From Nocardioides aromaticivorans (GTDB lineage: Bacteria > Actinomycetota > Actinomycetes > Propionibacteriales > Nocardioidaceae), in contig NZ_JACBZM010000001.1 of assembly GCF_013408525.1 (NCBI RefSeq), forward strand, positions 1,922,001-1,986,000: a DNA stretch of 64,000 bases, given 5' to 3'. The notes beneath the pieces were generated by a model. It was not told where the DNA came from. It saw nothing but the letters and a program-made list of their open reading frames with translations, and did not search any database. The position numbers and the translations under genes were made by a program. Shown in pieces: positions 39,677-48,622 of this stretch; the stretch's first letter is position 1; the number at the start of each line of letters is the position of its first letter.

Positions 39677-40294
39677 ATGAACATCGAGTCCCTCACCATC
39701 GAGGCCGCCGACCCGGCCGCCGCCCGTGACTTCCACGCCGCCGCCTTCGGCCCCGACCTGCCGCTGCGGTTCCGCACCTCCGACGCCCCGACCGAGGGCT
39801 TCCGGGGGTTCCACATCTCCCTGACCATGGCCCAGCCGGCCGACGTCGACGCGATCGCCGCCACCGCGATCGCGGCCGGGGCCGAGGTGGTCAAGCCGGT
39901 CACGAAGTCCTTGTGGGGTTACGGCGGCGTGCTGCGCGCGCCCGACGGCACGATCTGGAAGGTCGTCAGCGCCTCGAAGAAGGACAAGGGCCCGGCCAGC
40001 CGGGCGATCGAGGGCATCGTGCTGCTCATCGGTGCCGACGACGTCCTGGCGGGCAAGGCCCACTACGTCGAGCGTGGGTTCCGCGTGGCCAAGAGCTTCG
40101 GCCGGAAGTACGTCGAGTTCGAGCCCGCCGGCGGTCGGGTGACCCTCGGACTGCTCGGCCGGAAGGCGCTCGCCAAGGACGCCGGCGTGCCCATGGCGGG
40201 CAGCGGATCGCACCGGATTGTGCTCAACGGTGGGGGTTCTGCCGTCACCGACCCCGACGGATTCGCCTGGGAGCCGGCGTCCGTCACCGCCTGA
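39677..40294 (+). CDS. VOC-superfamily glyoxalase-like protein
   Basis: The 205-residue protein has two VOC halves: NIESLTIEAADPAAARDFHA, then GYGGVLRAPDGTIWKVVSAS, a linker KKDKGPASR and the second module GIVLLIGADDVLAGKAHYVE, ending AVTDPDGFAWEP. The pattern is that of actinobacterial glyoxalases of unknown substrate. It has its own -10 element. A strong hairpin follows at 40302-40332. Confidence 0.82.
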   Translation: MNIESLTIEAADPAAARDFHAAAFGPDLPLRFRTSDAPTEGFRGFHISLTMAQPADVDAIAATAIAAGAEVVKPVTKSLWGYGGVLRAPDGTIWKVVSASKKDKGPASRAIEGIVLLIGADDVLAGKAHYVERGFRVAKSFGRKYVEFEPAGGRVTLGLLGRKALAKDAGVPMAGSGSHRIVLNGGGSAVTDPDGFAWEPASVTA

Positions 40295-40301
40295 CGACCC
40301 T

Positions 40302-40332
40302 CGGGGTGGCGGCTCTCAGGGTCGCCACCCCG
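40302..40332 (+). terminator. Intrinsic-type terminator hairpin
   Basis: CGGGGTGGCG (40302-40311) and CGCCACCCCG (40323-40332) form a perfect 10-bp stem with an 11-nt loop, 7 bp after the VOC stop. No U-tract follows, as is common in high-GC genomes. Confidence 0.75.
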
Positions 40333-40417
40333 GTCCGTTCAGGACCCTCACAGGAACACCCGGCAGCATTGCGTGAAGTTTCAACGACCTGTTCCCCACG
40401 CCTGCTCGGAGGCCCAC

Positions 40418-40858
40418 GTGAAGACCCTGACCACCCCCGCCACCCCCGCTCCCCTGCGCGACGTCGCCCTGCTCGTCGCCCGCCTCGGCCTCGGCGTCGT
40501 CCTGCTCACCCACGGCCTCGACAAGCTCGACCAGGGCTTCGGTACGACGGCCGACGGGTTCGCCGCGATGGGCATCCCCGCCCCGGAGGCAGCAGCGGCG
40601 TACGCGCTCGTCGCCGAGATCGGCGGCGGCGCGCTCCTCATCGCCGGCCTGCTCACCCCGGTGGCCGGCCTCCTCGTCGTCGGCCAGATGGCGGGCGCCT
40701 TCTGGTTCGTCCACCGCGGCACCGAGGTGATGGCGGCCGCCGGCGGCTGGGAGCTGGTGGGCGTGATCGGCTTCCTCGCACTCGTGCTGGCGGCGACCGG
40801 CGCCGGCCGGATCTCGCTCGACGCGCTGATCGAGCGGCGTACCCCGGCGACCGCCTGA
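40418..40858 (+). CDS. DoxX-family membrane protein
   Basis: The 146-residue protein has four membrane helices and the DoxX pattern: LLVARLGLGVVLLTHGLDKL near residues 15-34, GIPAPEAAAAYALVAEIGGG and FWFVHRGTEVMAAAGGWELV. The family acts near redox and thiol-stress systems or as a quinone-linked subunit. GTG 40418 is preceded by CTCGGAGG. It ends 20 bp before the convergent DUF305 gene. Confidence 0.87.
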   Translation: MKTLTTPATPAPLRDVALLVARLGLGVVLLTHGLDKLDQGFGTTADGFAAMGIPAPEAAAAYALVAEIGGGALLIAGLLTPVAGLLVVGQMAGAFWFVHRGTEVMAAAGGWELVGVIGFLALVLAATGAGRISLDALIERRTPATA

Positions 40859-40878
40859 GGGCGCCGGGGCCCGGCGGC

Positions 40879-41559
40879 TCAGAGCTGCGCGAGCAGCTCC
40901 TCCATCCGGTCCACCTCGGCGCCCTGGCCGACCACCATCTCCTCGGCCATCTCGGTGACCCGGACGTCGCTGCCGCGCTTCGCGACGGCGTCGGCCATCT
41001 CGATGGCGCCCTGGTGGTGCTGGATCATCCCCTCGAGGAAGAGCCGGTCGAACTCCGCGCCGGAGGCGTCCTCGAGCGCGTGCAGCTGCTTCTCGGTGAG
41101 CATGCCGTGCATGGAGGCGTGCCCGTGCTCGCCGTGGTCGAAGGCGGCCGGGTCGTCGTTGGCCGACGGGACCGCCACGCCCTGCTCGGTCAGCCAGGCC
41201 GCCATCGTCAGGATCTCGGGGCGCTGGGCGGCGAGGATGCGCCGGGCCAGGGCCTTGACCTGGCGGGACTGCGCGCGGGTCGGGGCCAGCTCGGCCATCG
41301 TCAGCGCCTGCCCGTGGTGCGGGATCATCATCTGCACGAACGCGATGTCGTCGTGGGCGACGTCGCCGTGGTCCACCTCCGCGTCGGGCGCCAGCGTCGA
41401 CGCGTCCTCGCCCGGACCGCCCGGCTGGATGACCGCGGGCCCGGAGCCGGACTCCGCGCGGGCGTCGTCCTCGTGCTCGAGGCAGCCGCTCAAGGACGGC
41501 GCGGCCAGCGCGAGCGCCACGGCGAGGACGGCAGGGGACAGCGACCGAGAGCGAGACAC
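40879..41559 (-). CDS. DUF305 lipoprotein
   Basis: The 226-residue protein has a lipoprotein signal ending PSLSGCLEHE, then duplicated DUF305 motifs VQMMIPHHGQALTMAELAPT and LEGMIQHHQGAIEMADAVAK separated by a His-rich linker (FDHGEHGHASMHGM). GTG 41559 is chosen because GAGGAG lies 7-8 nt upstream; a TTG at 41574 would include that site in the coding region. It is divergent from the secreted LVIVD protein; the two probably share a regulatory region and a metal-related role at the cell surface. Confidence 0.87.
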   Translation of the reverse strand: MSRSRSLSPAVLAVALALAAPSLSGCLEHEDDARAESGSGPAVIQPGGPGEDASTLAPDAEVDHGDVAHDDIAFVQMMIPHHGQALTMAELAPTRAQSRQVKALARRILAAQRPEILTMAAWLTEQGVAVPSANDDPAAFDHGEHGHASMHGMLTEKQLHALEDASGAEFDRLFLEGMIQHHQGAIEMADAVAKRGSDVRVTEMAEEMVVGQGAEVDRMEELLAQL

Positions 41560-41648
41560 CGAGAAGCTCCTCAAAGGGGTTGTGGGGAGTGCTCACCATA
41601 AGCCAGAGTCAGGAGCTCGGAGCCGTACCAACCTTCTCGGGAGTGAAC

Positions 41649-43160
41649 ATGGCGATCCCTGTCCCCCTGCGCCTGCGCAGGCTCGGCGTCTCCGCGCTGG
41701 GCGTGCTGGCCCTCGGCCTCACGGCAGTGACCCTGCCGGCCGACGCACACGACGACGGCCCGGACGCGGCCGCCTGCCCGCCCGGCCAGCAACGTGCCGC
41801 CGAGCGTGCCGGAGACAACTTCAAGCTGGCCTGCCTGCCCGGCCAGGACCTGGCCAGGCTCGACGACAGTGCCGCGGTCCTGCGCCCCGGCGAGGTCGAC
41901 AAGAGCGCCAACATCCAGCTGCTCGCGAACCTGCCCAAGTCCGGGCCGTTCGCCGGCGAGTCGTCCTTCGAGACCGACCTCGCCTTCCAGGGCGACTACG
42001 CCTTCCAGGGCAACTACGACGGCCTGTCGGTCTACGACATCCGCAAGCCGCACAAGCCGGTGCTCGTCACCCAGGTCGTGTGCCCCGGCTCGCAGAACGA
42101 CATCTCCGTGTACGACGACCTGCTGGTCCTCAGCGTCGACTCGAGCCGCAGCAACGACACCTGCGACAACGTGCCGCAGTCCGCGACGATCAAGGAGTCG
42201 TGGGAGGGCATCCGGGTCTTCGACATCAGCGACCCGACCACTCCGCAGTACGTCGCGTCCGTCGAGACCGCCTGTGGCTCGCACACCCACACGCTCGCCC
42301 CGTCCCAGGACGGCAAGGACGTCTACGTCTACGTGTCGTCGTACTCGCCGAACGCGAGCTTCCCGGACTGCCAGCCGCCGCACGACCAGGTCAGCGTCGT
42401 GAAGGTCCCGGTCGCTGCTCCGCAGGACGCCGCGGTCGTCGCCGAGCCGGTGCTCTTCCCCGAGGGCGGCAACCCGCCGGGCGGCTACTCGCGCGAGACG
42501 TCGGGCTGCCACGACCTCACGGCGTACCCGAGCAAGGACCTCATGGCCGGTGCCTGCATGGGTGACGGCGTCCTCGTCGACATCTCCGACCGCGAGAACC
42601 CGGTCGTGACCGAGCAGGTCCGCGACACCGAGAACTTCGCGTTCTGGCACTCGGCGACCTTCAACAACGCCGGCACGAAGGTGGTCTTCACCGACGAGCT
42701 CGGTGGAGGCGGTGGCCCGACCTGCAACCCGACCGTCGGCGACGTGAAGGGGGCCGACGGGATCTACGACATCGTCGACGGCAAGCTCGTGCTGCGCTCC
42801 TACTTCAAGATCCCGCGGACCCAGGCCAACACCGAGAACTGCGTCGCCCACAACGGCTCGCTGATCCCGGTCAAGGGCCGCGACATCATGGTGCAGGCGT
42901 GGTACCAGGGCGGCATCTCGGTCTGGGACTTCACCGACTCGGCGAAGCCGAAGGAGATCGCGTACTACGACCGCGGGCCGCTGTCGGAGGAGCGCCTGAT
43001 CCTCGGCGGGTCGTGGTCGGCGTACTGGTACAACGGCCACATCTACTCCAGCGACATCCAGCAGGGCTTCGACGTGTTCCGGGTCAACGACCCCCGCGTC
43101 GCGCCGGCCCGGGGTGTTCGCACCGACGAGCTGAACGTGCAGTCGCAGACCTCGTACTGA
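41649..43160 (+). CDS. Secreted LVIVD-repeat protein
   Basis: The 503-residue protein has a signal peptide (RLRRLGVSALGVLALGLTAV, cleavage near PADAH). Repeated propeller-like units with the LVIVD-type pattern follow: YDGLSVYDIRKPHKPVLV, GIRVFDISDPTTPQYVA, GVLVDISDRENPVVTEQ and GGISVWDFTDSAKPKEIA. Cys residues suggest disulfides. Function is unknown, though such proteins are often next to DUF305 genes, as here. A strong terminator follows at 43170. Confidence 0.87.
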   Translation: MAIPVPLRLRRLGVSALGVLALGLTAVTLPADAHDDGPDAAACPPGQQRAAERAGDNFKLACLPGQDLARLDDSAAVLRPGEVDKSANIQLLANLPKSGPFAGESSFETDLAFQGDYAFQGNYDGLSVYDIRKPHKPVLVTQVVCPGSQNDISVYDDLLVLSVDSSRSNDTCDNVPQSATIKESWEGIRVFDISDPTTPQYVASVETACGSHTHTLAPSQDGKDVYVYVSSYSPNASFPDCQPPHDQVSVVKVPVAAPQDAAVVAEPVLFPEGGNPPGGYSRETSGCHDLTAYPSKDLMAGACMGDGVLVDISDRENPVVTEQVRDTENFAFWHSATFNNAGTKVVFTDELGGGGGPTCNPTVGDVKGADGIYDIVDGKLVLRSYFKIPRTQANTENCVAHNGSLIPVKGRDIMVQAWYQGGISVWDFTDSAKPKEIAYYDRGPLSEERLILGGSWSAYWYNGHIYSSDIQQGFDVFRVNDPRVAPARGVRTDELNVQSQTSY

Positions 43161-43169
43161 CCGAACGGG

Positions 43170-43203
43170 ACGGAGCCCCCGCCAGCGACGGCGGGGGCTC
43201 CGT
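43170..43203 (+). terminator. Strong terminator hairpin
   Basis: ACGGAGCCCCCGCC and GGCGGGGGCTCCGT form a perfect 14-bp stem with a 6-nt loop, 9 bp after the LVIVD stop. It probably works in both directions, as the P450 gene converges from the right. Confidence 0.88.
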
Positions 43204-43209
43204 GCCGTC

Positions 43210-44664
43210 TCAGGCCCGTAGCGAGGTCGCCCGGACCCGGCCGCCGCGGGCCGGGATCAGCGTGACGTTGCGGCTGACCGGCCGCTCCGGGGCGGGGTCG
43301 TCGACGACGAGGTCCGCCCGCCGGGCGATCTCGGGCACGACGATCCGCAGCTCCTCCATCGCCAGCGCGGCGCCGAGGCAGCGCCGGGTGCCTCCGCCGA
43401 AGGGCACCCACTCGTGCGCGCCCGGCCGGCGGCCGAGGAAGCGCTCGGGCGCGAAGCGGAACGGGTCCGGGTAGAGGTCGGCGCGGTGGTGGAGCAGCAG
43501 GATGCCGATGAGCACCCGGCTGTCCGCCGGCGCCACGACGTCGCCGAGCTGCCACGGGACCCGCACCCGCCGCCCGATCAGCGGCACCACCGGCCGGGCC
43601 CGCATCGACTCGGTGATCGTCGCCTCGACGTAGCCGTCCGGGTCCTCGCCCGAGCGCACGACGTCGCGGAGCCGGTCGTGGGCCGCGGGCGTGCGCAGCA
43701 GCCGCTCGAAGGTCCACGCGATCGTGTTGGCGGTGGTCTCGTGGCCGGCCAGCACGAGGGTCAGCAGCTCGTTGCGCAGCTCTCGGTCGGTCAGCGGGGC
43801 GCCGTCCTCGTCGCGGACGTCGAGCAGCAGCGACAGGATGTCGTGGCGGGCACCGGGCTCGTGCGTGGCCCGGCGCCGCGCGATGACGTCGTACATCGCC
43901 AGGTCGAGGCGCGCGACGACCCACTTCTGCGGCCCCACCGACTCCTCGCGGTCCAGGTTGAGCAGCTCGCCGAAGCGCGCCACCGGCGAGGTCGACAGCT
44001 CGAGCGTGCGGCGTACGACGTGGCGCAGCCGGGCCTCGGCCGGGTCCGCGCGGTGGTCGATGCCGAAGACGCCGGACATGATCACGTCGAGGGTGATCGC
44101 CTGCGTCGTCGCCGCGAGCGGGAAGGCCCGGCCGGTCGTCCAGCGGTCGAGGTGGCGGGCCGTGGCGTCGCGGATCTCCTCGCGGTAGCGCGCGATCGCC
44201 TCGCCGTGGAAGGACGGCATCATCAGCTTGCGGCGCCGCCGGTGCTGCTGACCGACCGCGGTCAGCACGGACAGGCCGACGACCGGTCGCACCGGCGACT
44301 CCCCCGCCAGCGACGGCGCCACCTCCGGGTCCGCCGTGAAGAGCGACCGGACGTGGTCGGGGTGCTGCGTCATCACGACCAGCCTCGGGTCGAGCAGGCT
44401 GGCGAAGGAGAAGGTGTCGCCCAGCTCGGCGCCGGCGAAGACCTCGCGGCCGAGGTCGCCCGCGATCCGCAGGCTCTGCCGCACCCGGTTCGGGTGGCCG
44501 TGCTGCGGTGCCGCCGCACCGGTGGTGCCGGGCAGGAGCGGTCCCGCCTCCGACGGCGGGGGTACGACGGGATCGAGCCCACCGCCCGTCGCGGGCCGCA
44601 CGTACCAGGGCACCGGCCCGGTGCGGGTGGGCAGTCGGGTCAGCACGCCGGCCATGCCCGCCAT
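43210..44664 (-). CDS. Cytochrome P450
   Basis: The 484-residue protein has the I-helix oxygen-binding motif LVLAGHETTANTIAW, the K-helix ExxR (ITESMRARP), the PERF-like region FRFAPERFLGRR and the heme loop FGGGTRRCLGAALAMEEL with the axial Cys. An Arg-rich RRRRKLMMPSFHGEA segment is typical of CYP families near CYP110/CYP102-like enzymes. No ferredoxin or reductase gene is adjacent, so partners come from elsewhere. The start is uncertain: ATG 44664, ATG 44655 or TTG 44691. Confidence 0.9.
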   Translation of the reverse strand: MAGMAGVLTRLPTRTGPVPWYVRPATGGGLDPVVPPPSEAGPLLPGTTGAAAPQHGHPNRVRQSLRIAGDLGREVFAGAELGDTFSFASLLDPRLVVMTQHPDHVRSLFTADPEVAPSLAGESPVRPVVGLSVLTAVGQQHRRRRKLMMPSFHGEAIARYREEIRDATARHLDRWTTGRAFPLAATTQAITLDVIMSGVFGIDHRADPAEARLRHVVRRTLELSTSPVARFGELLNLDREESVGPQKWVVARLDLAMYDVIARRRATHEPGARHDILSLLLDVRDEDGAPLTDRELRNELLTLVLAGHETTANTIAWTFERLLRTPAAHDRLRDVVRSGEDPDGYVEATITESMRARPVVPLIGRRVRVPWQLGDVVAPADSRVLIGILLLHHRADLYPDPFRFAPERFLGRRPGAHEWVPFGGGTRRCLGAALAMEELRIVVPEIARRADLVVDDPAPERPVSRNVTLIPARGGRVRATSLRA

Positions 44665-44691
44665 CGTCGCCGAGGGGGCCGGGCCGGACAA

Positions 44692-44706
44692 CCTCCCACG
44701 GGGAGG
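44692..44706 (-). terminator. Small hairpin after chromate transporter gene
   Basis: CCTCCC-cgt-GGGAGG on the minus strand, a short perfect stem 12 bp past the transporter stop. Weak terminator candidate. Confidence 0.4.
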
Positions 44707-44718
44707 AAGCCGCCCCGC

Positions 44719-46080
44719 TCAGGTGACGAGGGTCGAGGCCAGGCCGAGGACCGCGCACACGCCCAGGGTGCGCAGGGTCGACCACTTCGCGCCGAAGACC
44801 AGCGCGACCGCCACCGCGGTCAGCGCGAACGCGACCGGGTCCCACGACGACAGTACGGGTACGTCGAGGTCGACCGGCCCCCAGGCGAGCGTGCGCGAGC
44901 GCTCGAACAGATTGTGCAGGGCGAAGAAGACCGCGAGGTTCGCGATCACCCCGACCACGGCGGCGGTGATCCCGGTCAGGGCGGCCGTGAGGTGGAGGTT
45001 GTTGCGCAGCCGCTCGACGTAGGGGGCGCCGAGGAAGATGAAGAGGAAGCAGGGCACGAAGGTCACCCAGGTGACCAGCAGGGAGGCGATGACCGCCGCG
45101 ACCCACGGGTCGAGCGAGCCCGGGCTGCGGTAGGCGCCGACGAAGGCCACGAACTGCACCACCATGATCAGCGGCCCCGGCGTCGTCTCCGCGAGCGCGA
45201 GCCCGCGCACCATCTCCCCCGCCTTCAACCAGCCGAAGACGTTGACGGCCTGGTGGGCGACGTACGACAGCACGGCGTAGGCGCCGCCGAAGGTGACGAC
45301 CGCGGCGCCGGAGAAGAACAGGCCCTGGTCGACGAAGACGCTGTCCCTGCTGAACACCGCGGCGGCCACGGCCACCGGCGTGAACCACAGGACCAGGCCG
45401 AGGGCCAGGACCTTCAGCCCGCGGACCGTCGACGGGGCGTCGTGGTGCAGCGCGTCGTCGCTGATGAGTGGCTCCGGACCGTCGGCCGCGCCGCCGTGGC
45501 CCCTGCTCTGCACGAACGCGGGGATCCGCTGCCCGACCAGCCAGCCGATCACGCCCGCCGCGAGGACGACCAGCGGGAAGGGCACCTTGAACACCGTGAG
45601 CGCGACGAAGGAGGCGACAGCCATCGCCACCAGCACCGGGTGGTGGAGGGCGCGCTTGCCGACGCGCTGCACGGCCTGGACGACGATCGCGATGACCGCG
45701 GGGGCCAGCCCCGCGAACAGGCCCGTGACGAAGGCCGTGGAGCCGGCGCCGACGTACAGGGCCGAGAGCGCGAGCAGCGCGACGACACCCGGCAGCACGA
45801 AGAGCACGCCGGCGACCAGCCCGCCCAGGGTGCCGTTGAGCAGCCAGCCGACGTAGATCGCCAGCTGCTGGGCCTCGGGGCCGGGCAGCAGCATGCAGTA
45901 GTTCAGGGCGTGCAGGAAGCGCTGCTGGCCGATCCAGCGCTTCTCGTCGACCAGCTTGTGCTGCATGACGGCGATCTGGCCCGCCGGGCCGCCGAAGGTC
46001 TGCAGCGAGATCGCGAACCAGGCACGGGTCGCCTCACGGAGCGGGATGACGTCGCCGGCCCGGGTCTTGTCGGAGGTCAT
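44719..46080 (-). CDS. chrA: Chromate transporter (ChrA/CHR family)
   Basis: The 453-residue protein is a long-chain CHR protein with two homologous halves. The N-half motif FAISLQTFGGPAGQIAVMQH plus WIGQQRFLHALNYCMLLPGP and the C-half counterpart FFSGAAVVTFGGAYAVLSYV plus ALAETTPGPLIMVVQFVAFV match the family duplicates. It exports chromate, probably by proton-driven antiport. It lies 26 bp downstream of the GDT1-family gene in the same direction, so both may be on one transcript under the riboswitch, though a separate promoter is possible. Confidence 0.92.
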   Translation of the reverse strand: MTSDKTRAGDVIPLREATRAWFAISLQTFGGPAGQIAVMQHKLVDEKRWIGQQRFLHALNYCMLLPGPEAQQLAIYVGWLLNGTLGGLVAGVLFVLPGVVALLALSALYVGAGSTAFVTGLFAGLAPAVIAIVVQAVQRVGKRALHHPVLVAMAVASFVALTVFKVPFPLVVLAAGVIGWLVGQRIPAFVQSRGHGGAADGPEPLISDDALHHDAPSTVRGLKVLALGLVLWFTPVAVAAAVFSRDSVFVDQGLFFSGAAVVTFGGAYAVLSYVAHQAVNVFGWLKAGEMVRGLALAETTPGPLIMVVQFVAFVGAYRSPGSLDPWVAAVIASLLVTWVTFVPCFLFIFLGAPYVERLRNNLHLTAALTGITAAVVGVIANLAVFFALHNLFERSRTLAWGPVDLDVPVLSSWDPVAFALTAVAVALVFGAKWSTLRTLGVCAVLGLASTLVT

Positions 46081-46106
46081 GGCACCGCCATCCTCCACCC
46101 TCCGGC

Positions 46107-46685
46107 TCAGAGCCAGCCGGCCCCGTCCACGATGAGCAGGATCCCGAAGAGCGCGAAGAGCGCGGCGGCGCCGTACGCGATGACCTTCTCGGGCAGGCGG
46201 CGGCCGAGGATCGCGCCGACGCCGATGGCGAGCGCGTCGGCGGCGACCATGCCGAGCGTCGAGCCGAGCCAGGTGCCGAACCAGCCCTCCTGGGTGGCCA
46301 GGGTGATCGTCGCGAGCATCGTCTTGTCGCCGAGCTCGGCGAGGAAGAAGGCGACGCCGACGGCCAGGATCGCGGCGCCGGTCGCGTTGCGGGCCTTGTC
46401 GGCCTCCTCGTAGGTGAGCTCGTCGCCGCGCAGGGTCCACAGCGCGAAGAGCAGGAACGCGACGCCGGCGACGACGGCGATCGTGCCCTGGTAGTCCGCG
46501 AAGGCGTCGCCGATGACGGCGCCGATCCCGACGGAGGCGAGGTGGACGAGGGCGGTGGCGGCGGTGATGCCGATGATCACGTCGCGGGCGCGGTAGCGCG
46601 CGGCGAAGGTCATCGCCATCAGCTGGCTCTTGTCACCGAGCTCGGCGACGAAGATGACGGCGGTGGAGAGCAGGAAGGCGTACAT
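46107..46685 (-). CDS. GDT1/TMEM165-family manganese/calcium exporter
   Basis: The 192-residue protein has six membrane helices and both family ExGD motifs: FVAELGDKSQLMAMTFAARY (residues about 13-32) and FFLAELGDKTMLATITLATQ. The prokaryotic homologue MneA exports manganese. The upstream leader carries a yybP-ykoY-type manganese riboswitch, which strongly supports that substrate. GAGAGGAA just after the leader hairpin is the ribosome site for ATG 46685. Confidence 0.93.
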   Translation of the reverse strand: MYAFLLSTAVIFVAELGDKSQLMAMTFAARYRARDVIIGITAATALVHLASVGIGAVIGDAFADYQGTIAVVAGVAFLLFALWTLRGDELTYEEADKARNATGAAILAVGVAFFLAELGDKTMLATITLATQEGWFGTWLGSTLGMVAADALAIGVGAILGRRLPEKVIAYGAAALFALFGILLIVDGAGWL

Positions 46686-46697
46686 CGGTGGTTCCTC

Positions 46698-46750
46698 TCG
46701 GCACCTGGCGAGAGACCCCCTGGATGGACGCGCGCTCTCGACCAGGCGCC
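46698..46750 (-). promoter_or_regulatory. Expression-platform hairpin of the Mn riboswitch
   Basis: On the minus strand, GGCGCCTGG and CCAGGTGCC, extended by GAGAG/CTCTC, form a long stem ending 12 nt before ATG 46685, next to the ribosome site. It is a plausible switching helix controlling translation or termination. Confidence 0.6.
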
Positions 46751-46764
46751 CTTGCGGGTCGGCA

Positions 46765-46880
46765 ATCTGGTCGAAAGTCTCGTCCGCCACCCGATCGCTC
46801 GAGGTGGCCTGCCGCACCGGACCCGGAGGTCAGTGTGTCGACGCGGCTGTTGGGGACTACTCCCTTTCGCCGCCGAGCCT
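46765..46880 (-). promoter_or_regulatory. yybP-ykoY manganese riboswitch aptamer
   Basis: On the minus strand the leader has AAAGGGAGTAG (46867-46857), then CGTCGACACACTG, and finally GACGAGACTTTCGACC (46784-46769). These correspond in order to the conserved L1 (GGGGAGUAG), the junction strand and the L3 (CAAGACC-like) segments of yybP-ykoY aptamers, for example in E. coli mntP and alx leaders. The two loops come together to bind Mn2+. Position upstream of a GDT1 exporter matches the known biology. Boundaries are approximate. Confidence 0.85.
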
Positions 46881-46922
46881 ATCGCGGGGACGACGCCGGT
46901 CCCACATCGCGGGGCCGAGCGC

Positions 46923-48302
46923 TCAGTGCCGCCCGGCGACCCGGTCGGCGACGCGCGCCAGCGGCGAGGTGCTCGCGCGACCGCGGGACTCGGCCCGGTC
47001 GGCGGCCCGGTAGGCGGCGTACAGGGCCTGGACCGCGACCCACCGCAGCGGCTCGACCTCCCAGCGGCGGGCGCGGTGGCCGACCCACGGCAGCCGGGTG
47101 CGTTCGGTGTCGTGGCCGAGCACCAGGTCGGCGAGGGTGCGTCCGGCGAGGTTGGTCGCGGTGACGCCGGTGCCGACGTACCCGCCGGCCCAGCCGAGGC
47201 CGGTCGCCGGGTCGAGGCCGACGCTCGCCGACCAGTCCCGCGGGACGCCGAGCACGCCGGCCCACGCGTGCTCGATCGGCACGTCCGCCGCGGCCGGGAA
47301 GAACCGGCGGAGCAGCCCGGTCAGTCCGGCGATGGTGCGCGCCTGGGTGGCGCCGTCGGTGTCGACCCGCGAGCCGAAGCGGTAGGGCACGCCGCGGCCG
47401 CCGAAGGCGATCCGGTCGTCGGCGGTGCGCTGGGCGTACATGTAGACGTGGGCGAGGTCGCCGAGCGTCTCGCGGCCGTCCCAGCCGATCTCGTCCCAGA
47501 CCGCCGGGGGCAGGGGCGCGGTCACGACGAGGGAGGAGTTCATCGGCAGCCAGGTGCGGTGCTCGCCGCGCAGGTTGGCGGTGAAGCCCTCCGTCGCCCG
47601 GATGACGTACGACGCCCGCACGGTCCCGTGCGCGGTCCGGGCCGCGCCCGCGGTGATCTCCTCGACGTGGGTGTCCTCGTGGATCACCGCGCCGCTGCGC
47701 TCGACCGCCCGGGCCAGCCCGTGGACGAGGCGTGCGGGCTGCAGGCGGGCACAGTGCGGGTGCCACATCCCGCCCACCGCGTCCGCCACCCGGATCCGCT
47801 CTCGCACGGCGGCGGCGTCGAGCAGCGCCACGTCCGTGTCCGGCCACTCCTGCTCGGCGGCGACCGCGGCCCGCAGCCGCGCCAGCTGGGCCGGGGTGCG
47901 GGCCACGTTCAGCTCGCCGCCGAGGTGGATGCCGGCGTCGATGCCCTCGCGAGCGGCCACGTCGACCACCTCCCGCACGGCGTCGTTCATCCCACGCTGC
48001 TGGGCGACCGCCGCGGCGCGGCCGTGGCTGGCGGCGTACTGCTCACGACCGCCGGTCACGCTGTTGGTCAGCCAGCCGCCGTTGCGCCCGGACGCGCCGA
48101 AGCCGGCGAAGCGCGACTCCAGCACGACGACGCGCAGGTCCGGTTGCAGCTGCTTCAGGTAGTACGCCGTCCACAGGCCGGTGTAGCCGGCGCCGACGAT
48201 GCACACGTCGGCGTCGGCGTCGCCGGGCAGCGCCGGTCGCGGGTCGGGCAGGCCGACCTGCTGCCACCAGAAGGAGACGTCGCCGTTGCGGACTCCGATC
48301 AC
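46923..48302 (-). CDS. FAD-dependent amine/amino-acid oxidoreductase (DAO family)
   Basis: The 459-residue protein has an N-terminal dinucleotide motif VCIVGAGYTGLWTAYYL (near residues 33-49), GASGRNGGWLTNSVTGG and C-terminal GWAGGYVGTGVTATNLAGRT, typical of the DadA/gamma-glutamylputrescine oxidase (PuuB-like) group. It would oxidise amines or secondary amino acids with oxygen. GTG 48302 is preceded 6 nt upstream by CACGAT. No polyamine genes lie next to it, so the substrate is open. Confidence 0.87.
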   Translation of the reverse strand: MIGVRNGDVSFWWQQVGLPDPRPALPGDADADVCIVGAGYTGLWTAYYLKQLQPDLRVVVLESRFAGFGASGRNGGWLTNSVTGGREQYAASHGRAAAVAQQRGMNDAVREVVDVAAREGIDAGIHLGGELNVARTPAQLARLRAAVAAEQEWPDTDVALLDAAAVRERIRVADAVGGMWHPHCARLQPARLVHGLARAVERSGAVIHEDTHVEEITAGAARTAHGTVRASYVIRATEGFTANLRGEHRTWLPMNSSLVVTAPLPPAVWDEIGWDGRETLGDLAHVYMYAQRTADDRIAFGGRGVPYRFGSRVDTDGATQARTIAGLTGLLRRFFPAAADVPIEHAWAGVLGVPRDWSASVGLDPATGLGWAGGYVGTGVTATNLAGRTLADLVLGHDTERTRLPWVGHRARRWEVEPLRWVAVQALYAAYRAADRAESRGRASTSPLARVADRVAGRH

Positions 48303-48326
48303 CCGGTCATCGTGGCACCGGGTGGG

Positions 48327-48563
48327 TCAGCGGATGGGCAGGCCCTGGATCCGTTGCGCCGTGTCGCCGGGCAGGCTGCCGCGGTCCCACTCGGCGAAGG
48401 TGGCCCGCGCCTCCAGGTCGACCTGCGGGTTCGCGCGGATGTAATCGGCGACGACGCGCTCCGGGTCGATCCGCTCCCGGTTGACGATGAGCCTCCGGTA
48501 CGCGACCAGCTGGCGCACGGGGTAGGCCCGCGAGGCGTGCAGGTGTCGAGATTCCCGAGTCAT
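48327..48563 (-). CDS. Small hypothetical protein (78 aa)
   Basis: A basic, soluble protein with YPVRQLVAYRRLIVNRERID and AEWDRGSLPGDTAQRIQGLP. No family is recognised. A TAGCGT element 7 nt before ATG 48563 supports expression from a leaderless mRNA. It lies 24 bp upstream of the oxidoreductase gene in the same direction. Confidence 0.6.
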   Translation of the reverse strand: MTRESRHLHASRAYPVRQLVAYRRLIVNRERIDPERVVADYIRANPQVDLEARATFAEWDRGSLPGDTAQRIQGLPIR

Positions 48564-48570
48564 GGCGACC

Positions 48571-48576
48571 ACGCTA
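48571..48576 (-). promoter_or_regulatory. -10 element of small hypothetical gene
   Basis: Minus-strand TAGCGT ends 7 nt before ATG 48563. Confidence 0.5.
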
Positions 48577-48622
48577 ACGCGCGGACCCACGACGCGCCCA
48601 GTGGGGATGGGAGGCTTGCACC

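Noticed and set aside
43210..46080. Possible natural-product cluster (P450 plus transporter)
   Set aside because: No synthase, carrier protein or tailoring set is nearby; the genes appear independent.
43414..46413. 999-codon plus-strand open frame
   Set aside because: It is antisense to the P450, chromate transporter and GDT1 genes and has low-complexity Arg/Gly/Asp composition.
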